A stretch of 64,000 nucleotides of DNA, taken from positions 682,001-746,000 of the forward strand of contig JAALGY010000039.1 in NCBI GenBank assembly GCA_032358165.1. The letters run 5' to 3'. Origin of the DNA: Diplosphaera chodatii. Its lineage: Eukaryota > Chlorophyta > Trebouxiophyceae > Prasiolales > Stichococcaceae. This document shows positions 47,801-64,000 of the stretch, piece by piece. Under the pieces are notes generated by a model, which was given only the letters and a program-made list of their open reading frames with translations, was not told the origin of the DNA and searched no databases. Position numbers and translations under genes: made by a program. The stretch's first letter is position 1, and each line of letters begins with the position of its first letter.

Positions 47801-50038
47801 CCAACTGCTTCTCTATGCAGTCGAGAACACACCATTGGTGTGAGCATGCTCGTTGGCGTGGGCATTGAAGAGGTGGCGGTCCGCAGGCGGCGGGCCCCGG
47901 CTGAAGTCGTTGGCATCCCGCGGCGGGGGCGGCGGCGGCGGCCCACTGGCCCTGCCGTTGGCATTGGCATACTCGCCGGCGCTGGGCTGCGCTGCAGGGG
48001 GGCCAGGCGGCGGGGGCCCAGAGGGGCCATTGCCATAGGGGCCTGCCTGCGGCCCGCGGCCCTCATAGGGCGGGTAGCCTGGGGCGCGCGCTGCATCGCC
48101 ATGACTGTACCTGCAGCTCACTCAAGGTCAATACCATTTGCACGTTGCCACTCCACCTGGCACATTGACAAAGTTTCCGAAGCCTTTGATCAAGAGCCGC
48201 AGTGCCAGACTGCATGAAAATAAACATTAAAGTGTGCAACTAGATATTGTGCAGCCTGCTTTTGGCCTGTTGCCACCATGGAAGGTGGCAGTGCACACGC
48301 TGCTGCCAACCTGCCAGTAAGCCAACAGCGCAAAAGCAGGACACATCGATCTCGTTGAAGGACTGTTTACAGCGCTGAGGAATTGTTAGAAGCTTGCAAA
48401 AAGGGCCACCTGTCATCAAAATGGCGCTCCTCAGGCGGACCGCGCTCATAGCCGGCCGGCGCCTCGCGGCGGTCAGCCCACCGCTCTGTCTCTGTGTCAA
48501 GACAATCCGCATAAGGAATTGACGTTGAGAGCATGTTCCCACCCCAAGCAAGCTCGAAGCATGTGCAGCAGCCTGCTAGCCTGCGCCACGAAAGCCTGTT
48601 CCGCAAGCATGCAGCTGCAACGCCCCGTCAAGCCTCACCGCTGCGGTCACCCCAGCGATCGGACGGTGCACCAGGCGGCGGCGGCGGGGCCACGCCAGGG
48701 GGCGGACTGGGGCGTGCTCCTAGCGGGGGTGTGCCACGACCCTGGCCCGGAGCCACGAGCTCCCGCGGCGGCGGCGGCGGCGGGGGTGGCCCACCCAGCA
48801 GCGCCGACGAGGCATCAGTGGCGCCTGCAGCATGAGAATAAAAAGGTGTAAACAGACAATAGCCAAGCAATTGCACACGTGACCCCCTGAAAGCAGGCTG
48901 CCTGGCGACAAGCACCTTCAGGACATGCCATGGGGTTGCAGCCATGTCCTGGCCTGGACAGCCCATGTGAACCCTGAGGTGTGATCTTTAGGACTGCTGC
49001 CCAAGGCCTTGCCTCGACCCACTGCCAGGGCTCACCTGGCGCAGGCGTGAGGCCACCACGCTCATCACCGTCCCAGCCGGGCCGCTCCTGCGGCGGAGGC
49101 GGCGGCGGCCCACTGAGGGGCACATGCACAGCAGAGTCCGGCCCCACTGCTCCAGGGCCGCCCAGCTTCGGGAACTCGTCCTTGAGGGCGCTGCGGCGTG
49201 GCGGGACGGGCGCAGAGCCCCATGCTCCATTTCCTACAGCCAAGATTACTGTGTTTTCCCAGTTACACTACTGCCTCAGCACACTGCTGAAGCGCAGAAG
49301 CTGCATATGGCGAGAGGCACAGGGCTGACCCCCAACCCAGCCCTGTGCCTCTCGCCCAGCCCAAACTGGACTACAGCAGCGTGATGCTTCCCAGCAGATA
49401 TGCAGCAGGATGTCGCTCAGCCCTACAGCACCGCCACGTACCTGCACTCGGCACTGTGCCGCCTCCGGCGGCGGCGGCCCACGGCGCAGCAGCAATCTGG
49501 GATGCAGTGGGTCCATTGGCAGTTGGCATGGGCTCGGGGTTCATATTTGGGTCGCCCCATCCACTGGACGTCCTGTTGCAGTGCAGGACACAGTCAGTGG
49601 TCCAGAACATGCAACTTCAGGCGGTGATGACTCCCAAACACACTGATGATCAGGAATATCAGAGCGAATTATGGTGCACTCACTTTGGCACGATGGACAC
49701 ATTGGGATCGAAACCGTTATTCTCGCGCCTGCAGCCAGAATTGCGACGCTCGTGAGCCGAAACATGGATACATGCATGGGCCATGTGCATGCACCTTGTC
49801 AGACGGAGCAGTCTTTATGTCAGCCGCCGACATACCTCTGGCTTGGCAAGTTTACAGGCTTAGGCGCAGTTACTTTCCCCAGTGATACCATGCGCCGTCC
49901 CGGCCTGCGAAGTCCATCACATCTTGATTAAAAATGAAGCACCCTGCAAACCGTATGCATGTTCATGCTTGCATGCAGTTGCACAGCAATGCACATCCGT
50001 GCATGGGCCCACCTTGCCCCAATAGCTTGATGAGACAT
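41882..50038 (-). CDS. MOS1/PRRC2-like protein (BAT2_N domain) with poly-Q and RGG regions
   Basis: Large low-complexity protein with the BAT2 N-terminal signature of plant MODIFIER OF SNC1 and animal PRRC2, factors linked to RNA and translation control. Exon 1 (50038-50013) is MSHQAIGA. Exon 2 (49904-49836) is RRMVSLGKVTAPKPVNLPSQ. Exon 3 (49728-49684) is RENNGFDPNVSIVPK. Then comes SSGWGDPNMNPEPMPTANG. Phases match (AG|G, AA|G). Next are GNGAWGSAPVPPRRSALKDE then FPKLGGPG, Pro-rich exons (PPPPPPPPRE), YTIDDRDWTTRANG, SERRLSEVSRRSEPAG, a charged run (RPRGGERERERRARKQ), long Gln-rich exons (46264-45840, 45680-45480, 45290-45230), QGQFMRRKAAEKAAEMRRLE, and repeated RGG exons (near 44430, 43700, 42850, 42110). 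The stop is TAG at 41882. The RGG exons suggest RNA binding. Junctions within the low-complexity middle are approximate. Confidence 0.8.
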
Positions 50039-51277
50039 GATGATGAGTCCCACTGAGTCGCTCTACTATGCCCCTTCTAAGCCTGCAGCGTGCAAACATG
50101 CAGACACAGCGTCAGTGGTGCAGGGCAACACGCAGCATGGGAAAGGCTCAAAGTGCCGAGACCGCAGCATTGAACCATCGTAGCAGAGACCCAAAATGTC
50201 GTGAAACCGCTAAGAGCGTGTTTATGCGCTGCAATCAAAGGCACCGGCTGATTGGACCCAGTAATCATCATGCTGAAGATGGGTAGTTTCTCAGCACAGT
50301 GCCACGCAGAGGAAGCAGCCGCACTGCGTAGCACTGCACATGCAGCTGCAGCATTGAGTGCAGCAGTCCAAGCTACATCGCAAGCGAGACACCGGACCGA
50401 CCAGCTCAAGGTTTTGAGTCGCCCTGATTGCTGCAGTTGAAAGCTAGGCACAGACGCGAAGGCAGGCGTGCCCGTCTCATAATACACTGCAGTTGTCAGC
50501 ACAATCTGCCAGCGGGCCATGCAACAGTGTGACAGCCCAGCAGCACGTTTGCCCAGCCTGACCACATCTGTATGCGAGTGAAGCTGTGTCAGCGTGAGCG
50601 GCGAACCGCCTCGCTCGGCTGAGCGACAGCATGTGCTGTGTGGACGACCAAGGATGTCTATCATGCGGGGACTGGGCTCGGCTGAAAGGTCCAAGGGTCG
50701 CTGTTCTATCTTGGGCAACGCAGGGAGCCCTCACATAGCCTATGGCACACCTGTGAGCCGAGCTCGACCGAGGCCGCGTCTGGCGCTGGCTCACGGGGTC
50801 TGCTGCTGGCGTCGGCTGGGGTGTAGTGTCGTTACGCGGTGCCGTGCTACAGCCTTGCACCCTGTTGGCGCTTTGCTTTAGCGCAGCAGACTCCCAGGGT
50901 TTAGGCTGTCCTGATAGTCGCCGCAATTCCCACCGCTCCTAGGTTGCACCAAACACGAGTGGACTAGCTTGCCATGCCCACAGCGTTCAACAAAAGTGTT
51001 TAGCTTGCCCGCCTTCAACATGTGCAGGTTGAAACCTCTCAATGGCACGGCGTCAGTCAAGGCACATCCGGCTTGACAAGACAGTGTGGCAGGGGGGCTG
51101 CTAAGTCGTTGCAGCTGCGCCACGGCTAACTTTGCAGCAGTCACAGGCTGACATCTGACACAGAGCACACACAAAAACGCACCTGCGTCATTACCACCTG
51201 CCTCGCTATATATCATTGATCGGAGCACACGGATTGCGCCGACATCGCTAGCGCAGTGCACTGCACACAGCACCGGC
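50039..51277. promoter_or_regulatory. Divergent promoter region, MOS1-like (minus) and ABCF3 (plus)
   Basis: 1.24 kb separates the two start codons, so both promoters must lie here or in 5' introns. No exon with a conserved motif was found; the minus-strand frame 50718-50077 is open but shows no family similarity. Assignment as promoter is from position only. Confidence 0.5.
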
Positions 51278-57315
<6,038 letters not shown>

Positions 57316-58536
57316 AGACCGTGCAGGCGCCAGCCGCACGATCCACGAGGCTTGAGCCTGCACGGATAGGGGTCACATGAAAATGGTACGGAGACAACTC
57401 CAGGAACAGGATTTGTCACCCTTAGTACCGTGCTGCTGCACGTAGGCATCAGTGGCGATCCCAGCACCATGCAGCTTCACGGAAGGAAGTGGTCTCGTCG
57501 AGTCGCAAGCGCATGAACGTGGCCTCAATGTCAATGAGGTTATGAGACCAGCACTTGGCTGCGCAGCAAACCACACCCCGACTACTCACAGTACGAAACC
57601 GCGCTCTTGCAAGGGGGCTGCACAGCTAGCTGGGGGCCTGCGGGGGATCGTTGCATGACAGGGCGTGCAGTGCACAGTTCATTGCCGTCCACGCGAGGGC
57701 CATCACTACCAGATCAGCAGCCTCACGCCTCCTGCTGCCGCGTGCAACAACGTCTCGCCGGCGCGTGGCTGGTCAAAAGGTGCGCCCGGCTTGCTGTGAG
57801 CAAGCTTTAGGGGACACTGCAGCGGGCCGAAGCAGCTGCAAGCCTGGCCACTCTCACAGGCGTCTCCATACGTCAAGTATGCTCTGCTGATTGCTTGGTC
57901 GCCGGTTGGGGGACTTCGTCAAGCCGGAGGGCCGGACCATGACATGCATGTCGGCGTTGTCGCACGCCCGTTTCGGTTTCCTGGCTGCTGCAGCGGATGC
58001 TGCTCAGCAGACTTGGCGTGTGGCTACACGCGGATCCATGTCTAGTCAGTGTTGCCCGATCGCGTGAGCAGCCGGCCGCTATTTTAGCACCCACGACCCA
58101 GACAGACTGACTGCATGTGGCCTTTAAGCACGCTGAAGGACATCATGGATTGACCTGCAGACACTGCATGCGACTGCAGTTGTTGCAGATCCACTGCAAG
58201 CACACCTGTATCTGCATAAGTGCGCATCGATGCTCGCGCCCCGTCAGGCCGCCACATGATGCCCATGCGGATATTCAGCGGACAGCAGGTGCAGCAGGCC
58301 CATGAGGCACGCTTCTGATTGCGAACGGCGTCAGAGTCACCTTCGGGCGGCTTGATCGGCTGACGCAAAGCTGCAGCTGGCAGCTTGCAGCCTGCTTGGG
58401 CCAGGCACATGGGTGGACCTTGAATGTTTCTGTGCACGTGTGCAGGAGCGGCGCTCAGGTGGGGCTGTGCAGGGAAGGAGCCCTGCTCCTGGTGCATAGT
58501 CAGCTCCTTTCAGCTGCGCGGTCCGAGCCCGGCGGC
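57316..58536. other. Intergenic, no gene seen
   Basis: About 1.2 kb between ABCF3 and the LPMO gene, both plus strand. It should hold the ABCF3 3' UTR and the LPMO promoter. Around 57440-57800 the sequence loses the usual CAG/CTG texture. Open frames here are short and carry no recognised motif. Confidence 0.5.
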
Positions 58537-60136
58537 ATGCCCGCGCTGTGGCTTGTCCTTGCGATTTCGCTGCTGGGCTGCCTGCAAGGGGCGCAGGGCC
58601 ATGGCTACCTACAGGTGACCTGACGTCTGCCCTATGGCTTGCTTCCGCCATGGTGGGAGTCTGCATCGACATGCCTCGTGTATCCTGTGTTGGTGATGGA
58701 TCAGGGGACTGGGGTGGTGCAGTCGGCGCTGCCAACACTGCTTGACTGCGCTCGCTGCTCCCATGCGCAGGTGCCGGCCGCCCGCAACTGGCTGGTCTCC
58801 GGCCAGAGGCGGAACGGCCCATCGCCGCAGGGCTTTTACGGGCCCATGAACCTGAACAGGTGGCTCGCCAATGCAAGCTTGTCTTGCAGTGCTGCAGTTG
58901 TCGATGTGGGGTCTGACTGCCTGCCCTGCCTGCACTGTGGCGGCGGCTGCACATAGATGGCCTGATCAACATGCTGGGCTGATGCTGGAGTGACGTGGCA
59001 AGCAGGCCCGGCAAGCCCTTGAGGGGCACGACCTGCGGCGGGGAGTACAATGGCGACAGCCGCTTCGAGGCCGGCGGCAGGTTCGCGACCCGCAGGATCG
59101 CGGCGACCTACCGGGCCGGGGCGCTGATCAAGACCCGGGTCCACATCAGCATCAACCACTGGGGTGGGCAACGCAGACCTGGCCATCGTGTGGAGCTGCT
59201 GCCGTGCATGCCACAGCAACTGCACTGCCACATACTGCCATGCGTGTTTCACACTCCCCGTCAGTGCTGACCGACCCTTGTAACGGTAGAACCACATCTC
59301 CCAGCCATCTGCGCCAAAAGGCAACCCTGGCTGCCATGCGCTGCGCAGGCTACTTCGAGCTGCGGCTGTGCCCACTGAGAGGCACCTCAACCGCCGCCGA
59401 GCGGGCCACGCTGTCGGAGGGCTGCTTCGCCAAGTACCCGCTGAAGGTCAAGGTGGCCGGCGGCAAGTACAGCACCAAGTACTGGATGTACCGCAGGGGT
59501 GGGTGCCGGCCCTGTCCCTCTGAGTATCACAGCTCCCTACAATGGTCATGTGCATGTGCCAGATGTTGTGCTGGATGTGATACTCGAAACAGTGCCAGGA
59601 GGATGGAGATACGCCAGGAGGTTCGAACTCGAAGCGGAAGTACACTGATGAGAATTTGGTGGTCAGGGGTCACTCGTGTGCATGTGGACGCAGGGGAGCC
59701 GTTTGATATCGTCAGCACATGGAGGCTGCCCAGGGTCAGGTGCCAGCGCTGCGTGCTGCAGTGGCGCTACATGACGGCACACATGTGCTAGTGAGTGACT
59801 GCAGCTGCAACACAACGGGGCTTGACATGCACCAGCAAAGCATTCAGCCTGCTGCTGTTTCTGCGCTCGCATCTCCATTGCTGACTGCATAGAACGTGGA
59901 GGAAGTTCCACCACGCTTGCATTGACCCAATCTGAAACTCGGCTTGTGTACACAAATGGAAAGGACCTGTGGTCAACATCATTTGGTATCCTGACTGCAG
60001 TCCGCCGGGTATCAACAAGGCCAAAATGAGGAGCCTGCTGCCAGGCGGCAGGCGCAACTGCCCCCGAAACATTGGGAGTGTCACAGCACGGCCGCCAGAG
60101 AAGTTCTGGAACTGCGCCGACATCCGCCTGGTGTAG
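58537..60136 (+). CDS. Secreted AA15-like lytic polysaccharide monooxygenase
   Basis: Copper enzyme that oxidatively cleaves crystalline polysaccharide such as cellulose or chitin. Exons: 58537-58613, 58771-58859, 59003-59163, 59349-59498, 59694-59790 and 60001-60136. The signal peptide MPALWLVLAISLLGCLQGAQG ends directly before HGYLQVPAARNWL, so the mature protein begins with the histidine that forms half of the copper histidine brace. The second brace histidine is in INHW|GYFELRLCP, joined across a splice site and characteristic of AA15. Other marks are TTCGGEYNGDSRFEAGG, EGCFAKYPLKV, the family block RCQRCVLQWRY, and the C-terminus KFWNCADIRLV before TAG. Cysteines are well placed for disulphides. 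The product is about 235 residues, a single catalytic domain with no linker or anchor. Substrate cannot be told from sequence; a role on its own cell wall or on prey and decaying matter is possible. Confidence 0.88.
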
Positions 60137-60839
60137 TTTGCACTGCGGCAGTAGCAGCCGTTGCGTGCAGCATGCGACGGCAGCCACAACAGCATCGATA
60201 TTGCGCTGAGCGACAGGAGCAGTGCCTGCCAGCACAGTACATATAGCGCAGGCTAGCTGAGGCAGCAAAATGTATGCCGTCATGGCATTGATATAGCTTT
60301 AACAGCAGCCGCTTGCCAATTACAACCCATATTTGGCAGGCAGCACACGGACGCACAGCCATGGCCCCAGCGGCAAAGGCTGTTCGACCCACGATACTGA
60401 CATGGTTTTGGTTCATCGAGCAGCACATCATCCTTGCATTTCATTTGTGTGGGCACAAGTCGCTGTCAAGCCAGCTGTAGTTAGCTGTTCAATAGGTGGA
60501 TGTGCTGGCAGCACATCTGCAACCTGAGTGGGTATGCTGGGTACACATTCCTGGTGCTTGATATTTGTTCGCGTGCAGCTCTTTGCAGCCTTGTGCACCA
60601 GCCGGCAGCGTAATTGCAGGTGTGTGCATCATGGTCCAGTCATTCACGGTGTTTGTCTCGTTGTCGGTTTTAGTGCCAAAGTCAGGCTTTGAACGAAGTC
60701 CTTCTGCTTGAGCAGCTGTGTCAGTTGCTCAGCTGCTGAATTGCTTCACTCAGTGTCGATACGGTATACATGATCGGTTTTATTTCATTGAGTATTGAGG
60801 AAGTGTTGACATTGCCCGCCATTGTTTGAATACGTGTTG
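60137..60839. other. Intergenic between convergent genes
   Basis: About 700 bases between the LPMO stop (plus) and the pseudokinase stop (minus). It is A/T-richer around 60540-60840. It presumably contains both 3' UTRs; no exon was recognised. Confidence 0.55.
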
Positions 60840-63800
60840 CTAGGTTATCGCGACTGTGTGTGACGCCACCGTGTTGCAATCAATGACGCCCGATCCAGCA
60901 CTGTACCAGGAGCACCCAGATCCCACAGGGGCGTAGGCACTCTCGAGGCACCTCTCCAGCTGGGTGGCAGGCGGCTGTGGTGGCTGAATTGCACAGCATG
61001 CGCTGCCGGGCTCTGACGGCTCCCCTATGCGCAGCCCTCGCATAGCCGTGCTCCAGTCAGCAGGGATGCTGACCTGTGTGTCCGGCAGCGTCTTGACCAC
61101 CTGCAGTGCAAATTATATCGCAATGACCAGCGATGATCGCAGCTGCAGTGCTACCGGCTGATGCAGCACTGCACGTCTGCATGCGCCTCACGGCGCATAT
61201 CATAATCCAGCGCGGGGAAACTGTCAGTCAACCTAGGCGTTACAGGGTGCACTCCAGCCTGGGGGAGACTGCACATCCGCACCACAGCACATCTGCAGAG
61301 AGGTGCCACTGTGACAGCATGAGTGCTTGACACTGGAGTTCGTGCCGTACCTGGGGATCTGCTGCTGCCGGGTCGGCGGCGGTCCAGGGGTGTCTCAGGG
61401 CCTCCTCCAGGGTGATGCGCAGGTCTGCGTCCGGGTCCAGCAGCCGCATCTGCAGGTTGCTGCATGCCGGAGTCACCTGCAACACACAGGCCGCAGTGAA
61501 CCTCTCATCCACATGTCTGCCATCGTGACTGAGCATGTGACGCGGGTGCCAAGCTCCCACCGCGCAATTCAGCTGGGGCACCTAAATGCAGTGGGCGCTG
61601 CCGCCCTGGGGTCACAGTATTTGAAAACACCAAGGCTGGCTTGTCCTGAACACCATCAATGCGCGTGAATCCAGCAAGGAGGCAGCTGGAGATGCGCTGG
61701 ACCGGGTTACACAGCTGCAATACTAGCAACAGCTATGCCGACCCCAACCCAACAGCCTTGCTTGCCACCCCTCATGGGCTCTGCTGGCACTCACCGAGCG
61801 AGCGGGAGCCAGGAAGCGGCCGCTGACGATGCGCTGCACCTTGGCGTGCAGCTGCGCCATGGGCGGCTCCCGCACCTCGTCGGCCGTCAGGAACGGGAAC
61901 GCCCCCGCCAGCAGCATGTACATGATCACGCCGCAGCACCAGGCGGCGGCGCACTGCGCATCGTACAGCCGGCAGTGCAGCACCTGCAGATGCATGGTCA
62001 AAGCCTGCTGACACCCCCGACATGATCATGAGCACGCATGGTTGGGAGGGTGTGGCGACTCCAGCTGACCTCTTCAGCTGCACTGACCAACAACGAAGTG
62101 CAAATGTCACGGTTTCATTCACATGTGCGTCCGTGGCAACAGGTCAGCCAGTTGACCACCTTCCCGAACACTGGACATCATCTCGGGACGGCGCACGGAG
62201 CGAGCACGTCGGCAGGCCTGCCACATGCAGCCCAGCAGGCTGTGGCTGGGGTGCCAGCTGGCAGCTGTTTGCGCGGTCACGCAGCTGGGGTGTGCAAGGG
62301 CCACACCTCGGGCGCGAAGTAGTTGGGCAGCCTGCCCTGCGCCCGCGTGGCGGACGGCGAGGACGCGCCGTCTCTGCTGGCGCCCCGCCCGCACAGCAGC
62401 TTCACCGTGACGCCGCCGGGGGCGTCCGGATCTTTGTGCAGCAGCACCTCGTCCAGCTGCGCACGCAGCACGGTGCTGTGATCACCAGGAAGCATCCAGG
62501 GCAATTGCGTCGCGAGTGCAGCTTGTAGTGAGAGTTGAGCAGCACTGCCTCAGGCTCAGGTTAGTATGTGTCCAAGCTGCCATGCTGCCCACCTTGATGC
62601 AGGAGGCGGCGCAGCCGTTCTCGTGCGCGAACTGCACAGCAGTCAGCAGCTGGCGCATCAGGCGTCTTGCGTCTGCCTCCGGGATGCCAGTGCCCTGCAC
62701 GGCAACACGACAACACTTCTGCTGCCGCCTGCAGATGACGGAACTCCGATGCTGACTGGCTGAGGAACGCAGCTTCGTTGAACAGGCATGCTGACAGCTA
62801 AACCAAGGGGCAGCTGTTGGAGTCGCACATTGTCCTGCATGTAGGAGGTGACGTAGGCTCGCAGGCTGCTGCAGTTGGCCCACTGATCACAAGCGCCAGG
62901 TGCCCCGGCAGCGCAAACACGTCCTGCAAACAGCATGTGCTTCTCCACTGACATGGGCGCTGTGTGGGCAGCAGCGGCGCTGCAATATGGCTTGGAGATG
63001 CGCTTGAACTGCTGCACTGCATACATATGTGCTACGGTAGCGTTGATCCGCAAGGGTTTGTACCGCTTTCATCAGCCACAGCTGTCCCCAAAATACTTTC
63101 AGCATGGAGGCAAAACAAGCAGACAAGGAGCATCAAGGCAGTTTCCGGTCGCGCACCAGCAGCTGCACGATGTTGGGGTGGCCTGTTGCGCGCCGATGGA
63201 AGGCCAGCTGCTGCTGCACCGCAGCGTCATCCGCAGCCGGGCCGTGCGCCAGGAAGCGAATGGCTACAGGGGTGCCGCTCTCGGTGTCCAGGCACACGTC
63301 GACCGAGTTGTTGAAGCGGCTGCGGTGGATGCAGACAGCGGACTTGCAGGGTTGCACCGAGATCATGAGGCGCAGCACACGCATGGCGCCTGCCCGAGTA
63401 GATCATCAGCACAGCAGCAGGCAGGTGATGCTGCTGAACTGCAGTCGAGACATCCAGGTGGCAGCACAGCATCGACACCTGCGGAGGCCCAGAATGTGCT
63501 GGTAGCGGTGGCCCGCCGGCAGCAGGTCAGGGGCAGCCCGTGCGGATTCCTCGCCCTGCAGGATTGAGAACACAGGCCTTCTGGAACACTGGCAGCGGCA
63601 GTCAAGGCCATCCTCCAGCAGCCAGCTTGGCAGCACTGCCTTCGCCTGTAGGCACGGACTTCTCCAAGGGGTGACCATGGTGACCCATGACAAGGCAGGT
63701 ACCCTGGCAAGCACTCGGATGCCATGACCCGTCCGCAGCTGGTCTATACCCGACCAGACATGCTGCAGATCGACTTTGCTGTGACGGGGCAGGGCATTGG

Positions 63801-64000
63801 GCAGCTGGCTGCGCTGCATTGCATCACATTGGGGGCGGCAGTGCACACCTGGTCAGGCGCCGCCGGCTGGAACAGATGCAGCGGCGCGGGCGTCGCATTC
63901 AGAGCGTCCTGGCAGCAGCACGCCGGTCCCAGGGCGCCAGAGGCCGCAGCCACCGCCCCGCCGCCTGCGCCGCCGCCGCTGCTGCTGCTGCTGCGGCCCG
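60840..64000 (-). CDS. SnRK2-like pseudokinase, 5' end beyond the window
   Basis: The fold of an SnRK2-type Ser/Thr kinase is traceable exon by exon from the right edge: GHRYQHILGLRR (domain start, near 63520), SVDVCLDTESGTPVAIRFLA and HRRATGHPNIVQLL (63330-63150), FALPGHLALVISGP (about 62910), IPEADARRLMRQLLTAVQFA (62690-62620), CAASCIK-LDEVLLH (62600/62465), VTVKLLCGRGASRD, GRLPNYFAPEVW (about 62310), CCGVIMYMLLAGAFPFL (61935-61890), VQRIVSGRFLAPARS, and LLDPDADLRITLEEALRHPW (about 61440-61380). The catalytic residues are gone: VAVK is VAIR, HRDLKxxN is ASCIKLDE, and DFG is GRG. Catalysis is therefore unlikely. A C-terminal exon (61100-60840) with PADWSTAMRGLRIGEPSEPG follows. The exon at 63844-64000 is Ser/Gly/Ala-rich and is not the start of the protein. 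Confidence 0.8.

Noticed and set aside
50077..50718. 213-codon minus-strand frame between MOS1-like and ABCF3
   Set aside because: No ATG-supported model, no family similarity, and it sits in the divergent promoter region.

Overview
The window is nuclear DNA of a eukaryote, most likely a chlorophyte green alga. It is GC-rich and full of CAG/CTG trinucleotides. Its genes are split into many short exons by introns that mostly begin GTGAGN/GTGCGN and end TGCAG. The gene set also fits a green alga: SBP-box transcription factor, SnRK2-like kinase fold, plant-type MOS1/PRRC2 protein, plant-type coiled-coil/G-patch protein, GCN20-type ABCF and chlorophyte receptor-like TKL kinases. Intact exons are generally shorter than 300 bp, so almost every long open frame that ignores splicing is a shadow. 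Gene models below were built by joining exons on conserved family motifs and splice phase.

Layout, left to right. (1) 1-2118, minus: coiled-coil / tudor-like / G-patch protein of the ZGPAT family, running off the left edge. (2) 2291-3213, plus: small secreted cysteine-rich protein. (3) 3582-7850, minus: NADH pyrophosphatase (Nudix) fused in one reading frame to a 14-kDa phosphohistidine-phosphatase (Janus/PHPT1) domain. (4) 8556-11371, minus: MYG1 exonuclease with a mitochondrial-type presequence, complete in ten exons. (5) 12888-20071 and 21952-28805, plus: a tandem pair of receptor-like TKL kinases with an unrecognised ectodomain, one transmembrane helix, a kinase domain and a Ser/Gly-rich tail. 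The spacer between them holds a truncated copy of the 3' end of the UDP-glycosyltransferase gene found 15 kb away. (6) 30424-34065, minus: SBP-box transcription factor. (7) 36270-40314, minus: ER-type UDP-glycosyltransferase, complete. (8) 41882-50038, minus: MOS1/PRRC2 (BAT2_N) protein with poly-Q and RGG regions. (9) 51278-57315, plus: ABCF3/GCN20, divergent from the previous gene across a 1.2-kb spacer. (10) 58537-60136, plus: secreted AA15-like lytic polysaccharide monooxygenase. (11) 60840 to the right edge, minus: SnRK2-like pseudokinase.

There is no operon logic here; the genes are independent transcription units. Several touch RNA or translation (G-patch protein, MOS1/PRRC2, ABCF3, MYG1). 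Others act at the cell surface or in the secretory route (two receptor kinases, UGT, LPMO, Cys-rich protein). The most unusual items are the Nudix-PHPT fusion, the tandem receptor kinases with their unknown ectodomain, the SnRK2-like pseudokinase that has lost all three catalytic motifs, and the ZGPAT homologue without its CCCH finger. No RNA genes, CRISPR arrays or complete mobile elements were recognised.
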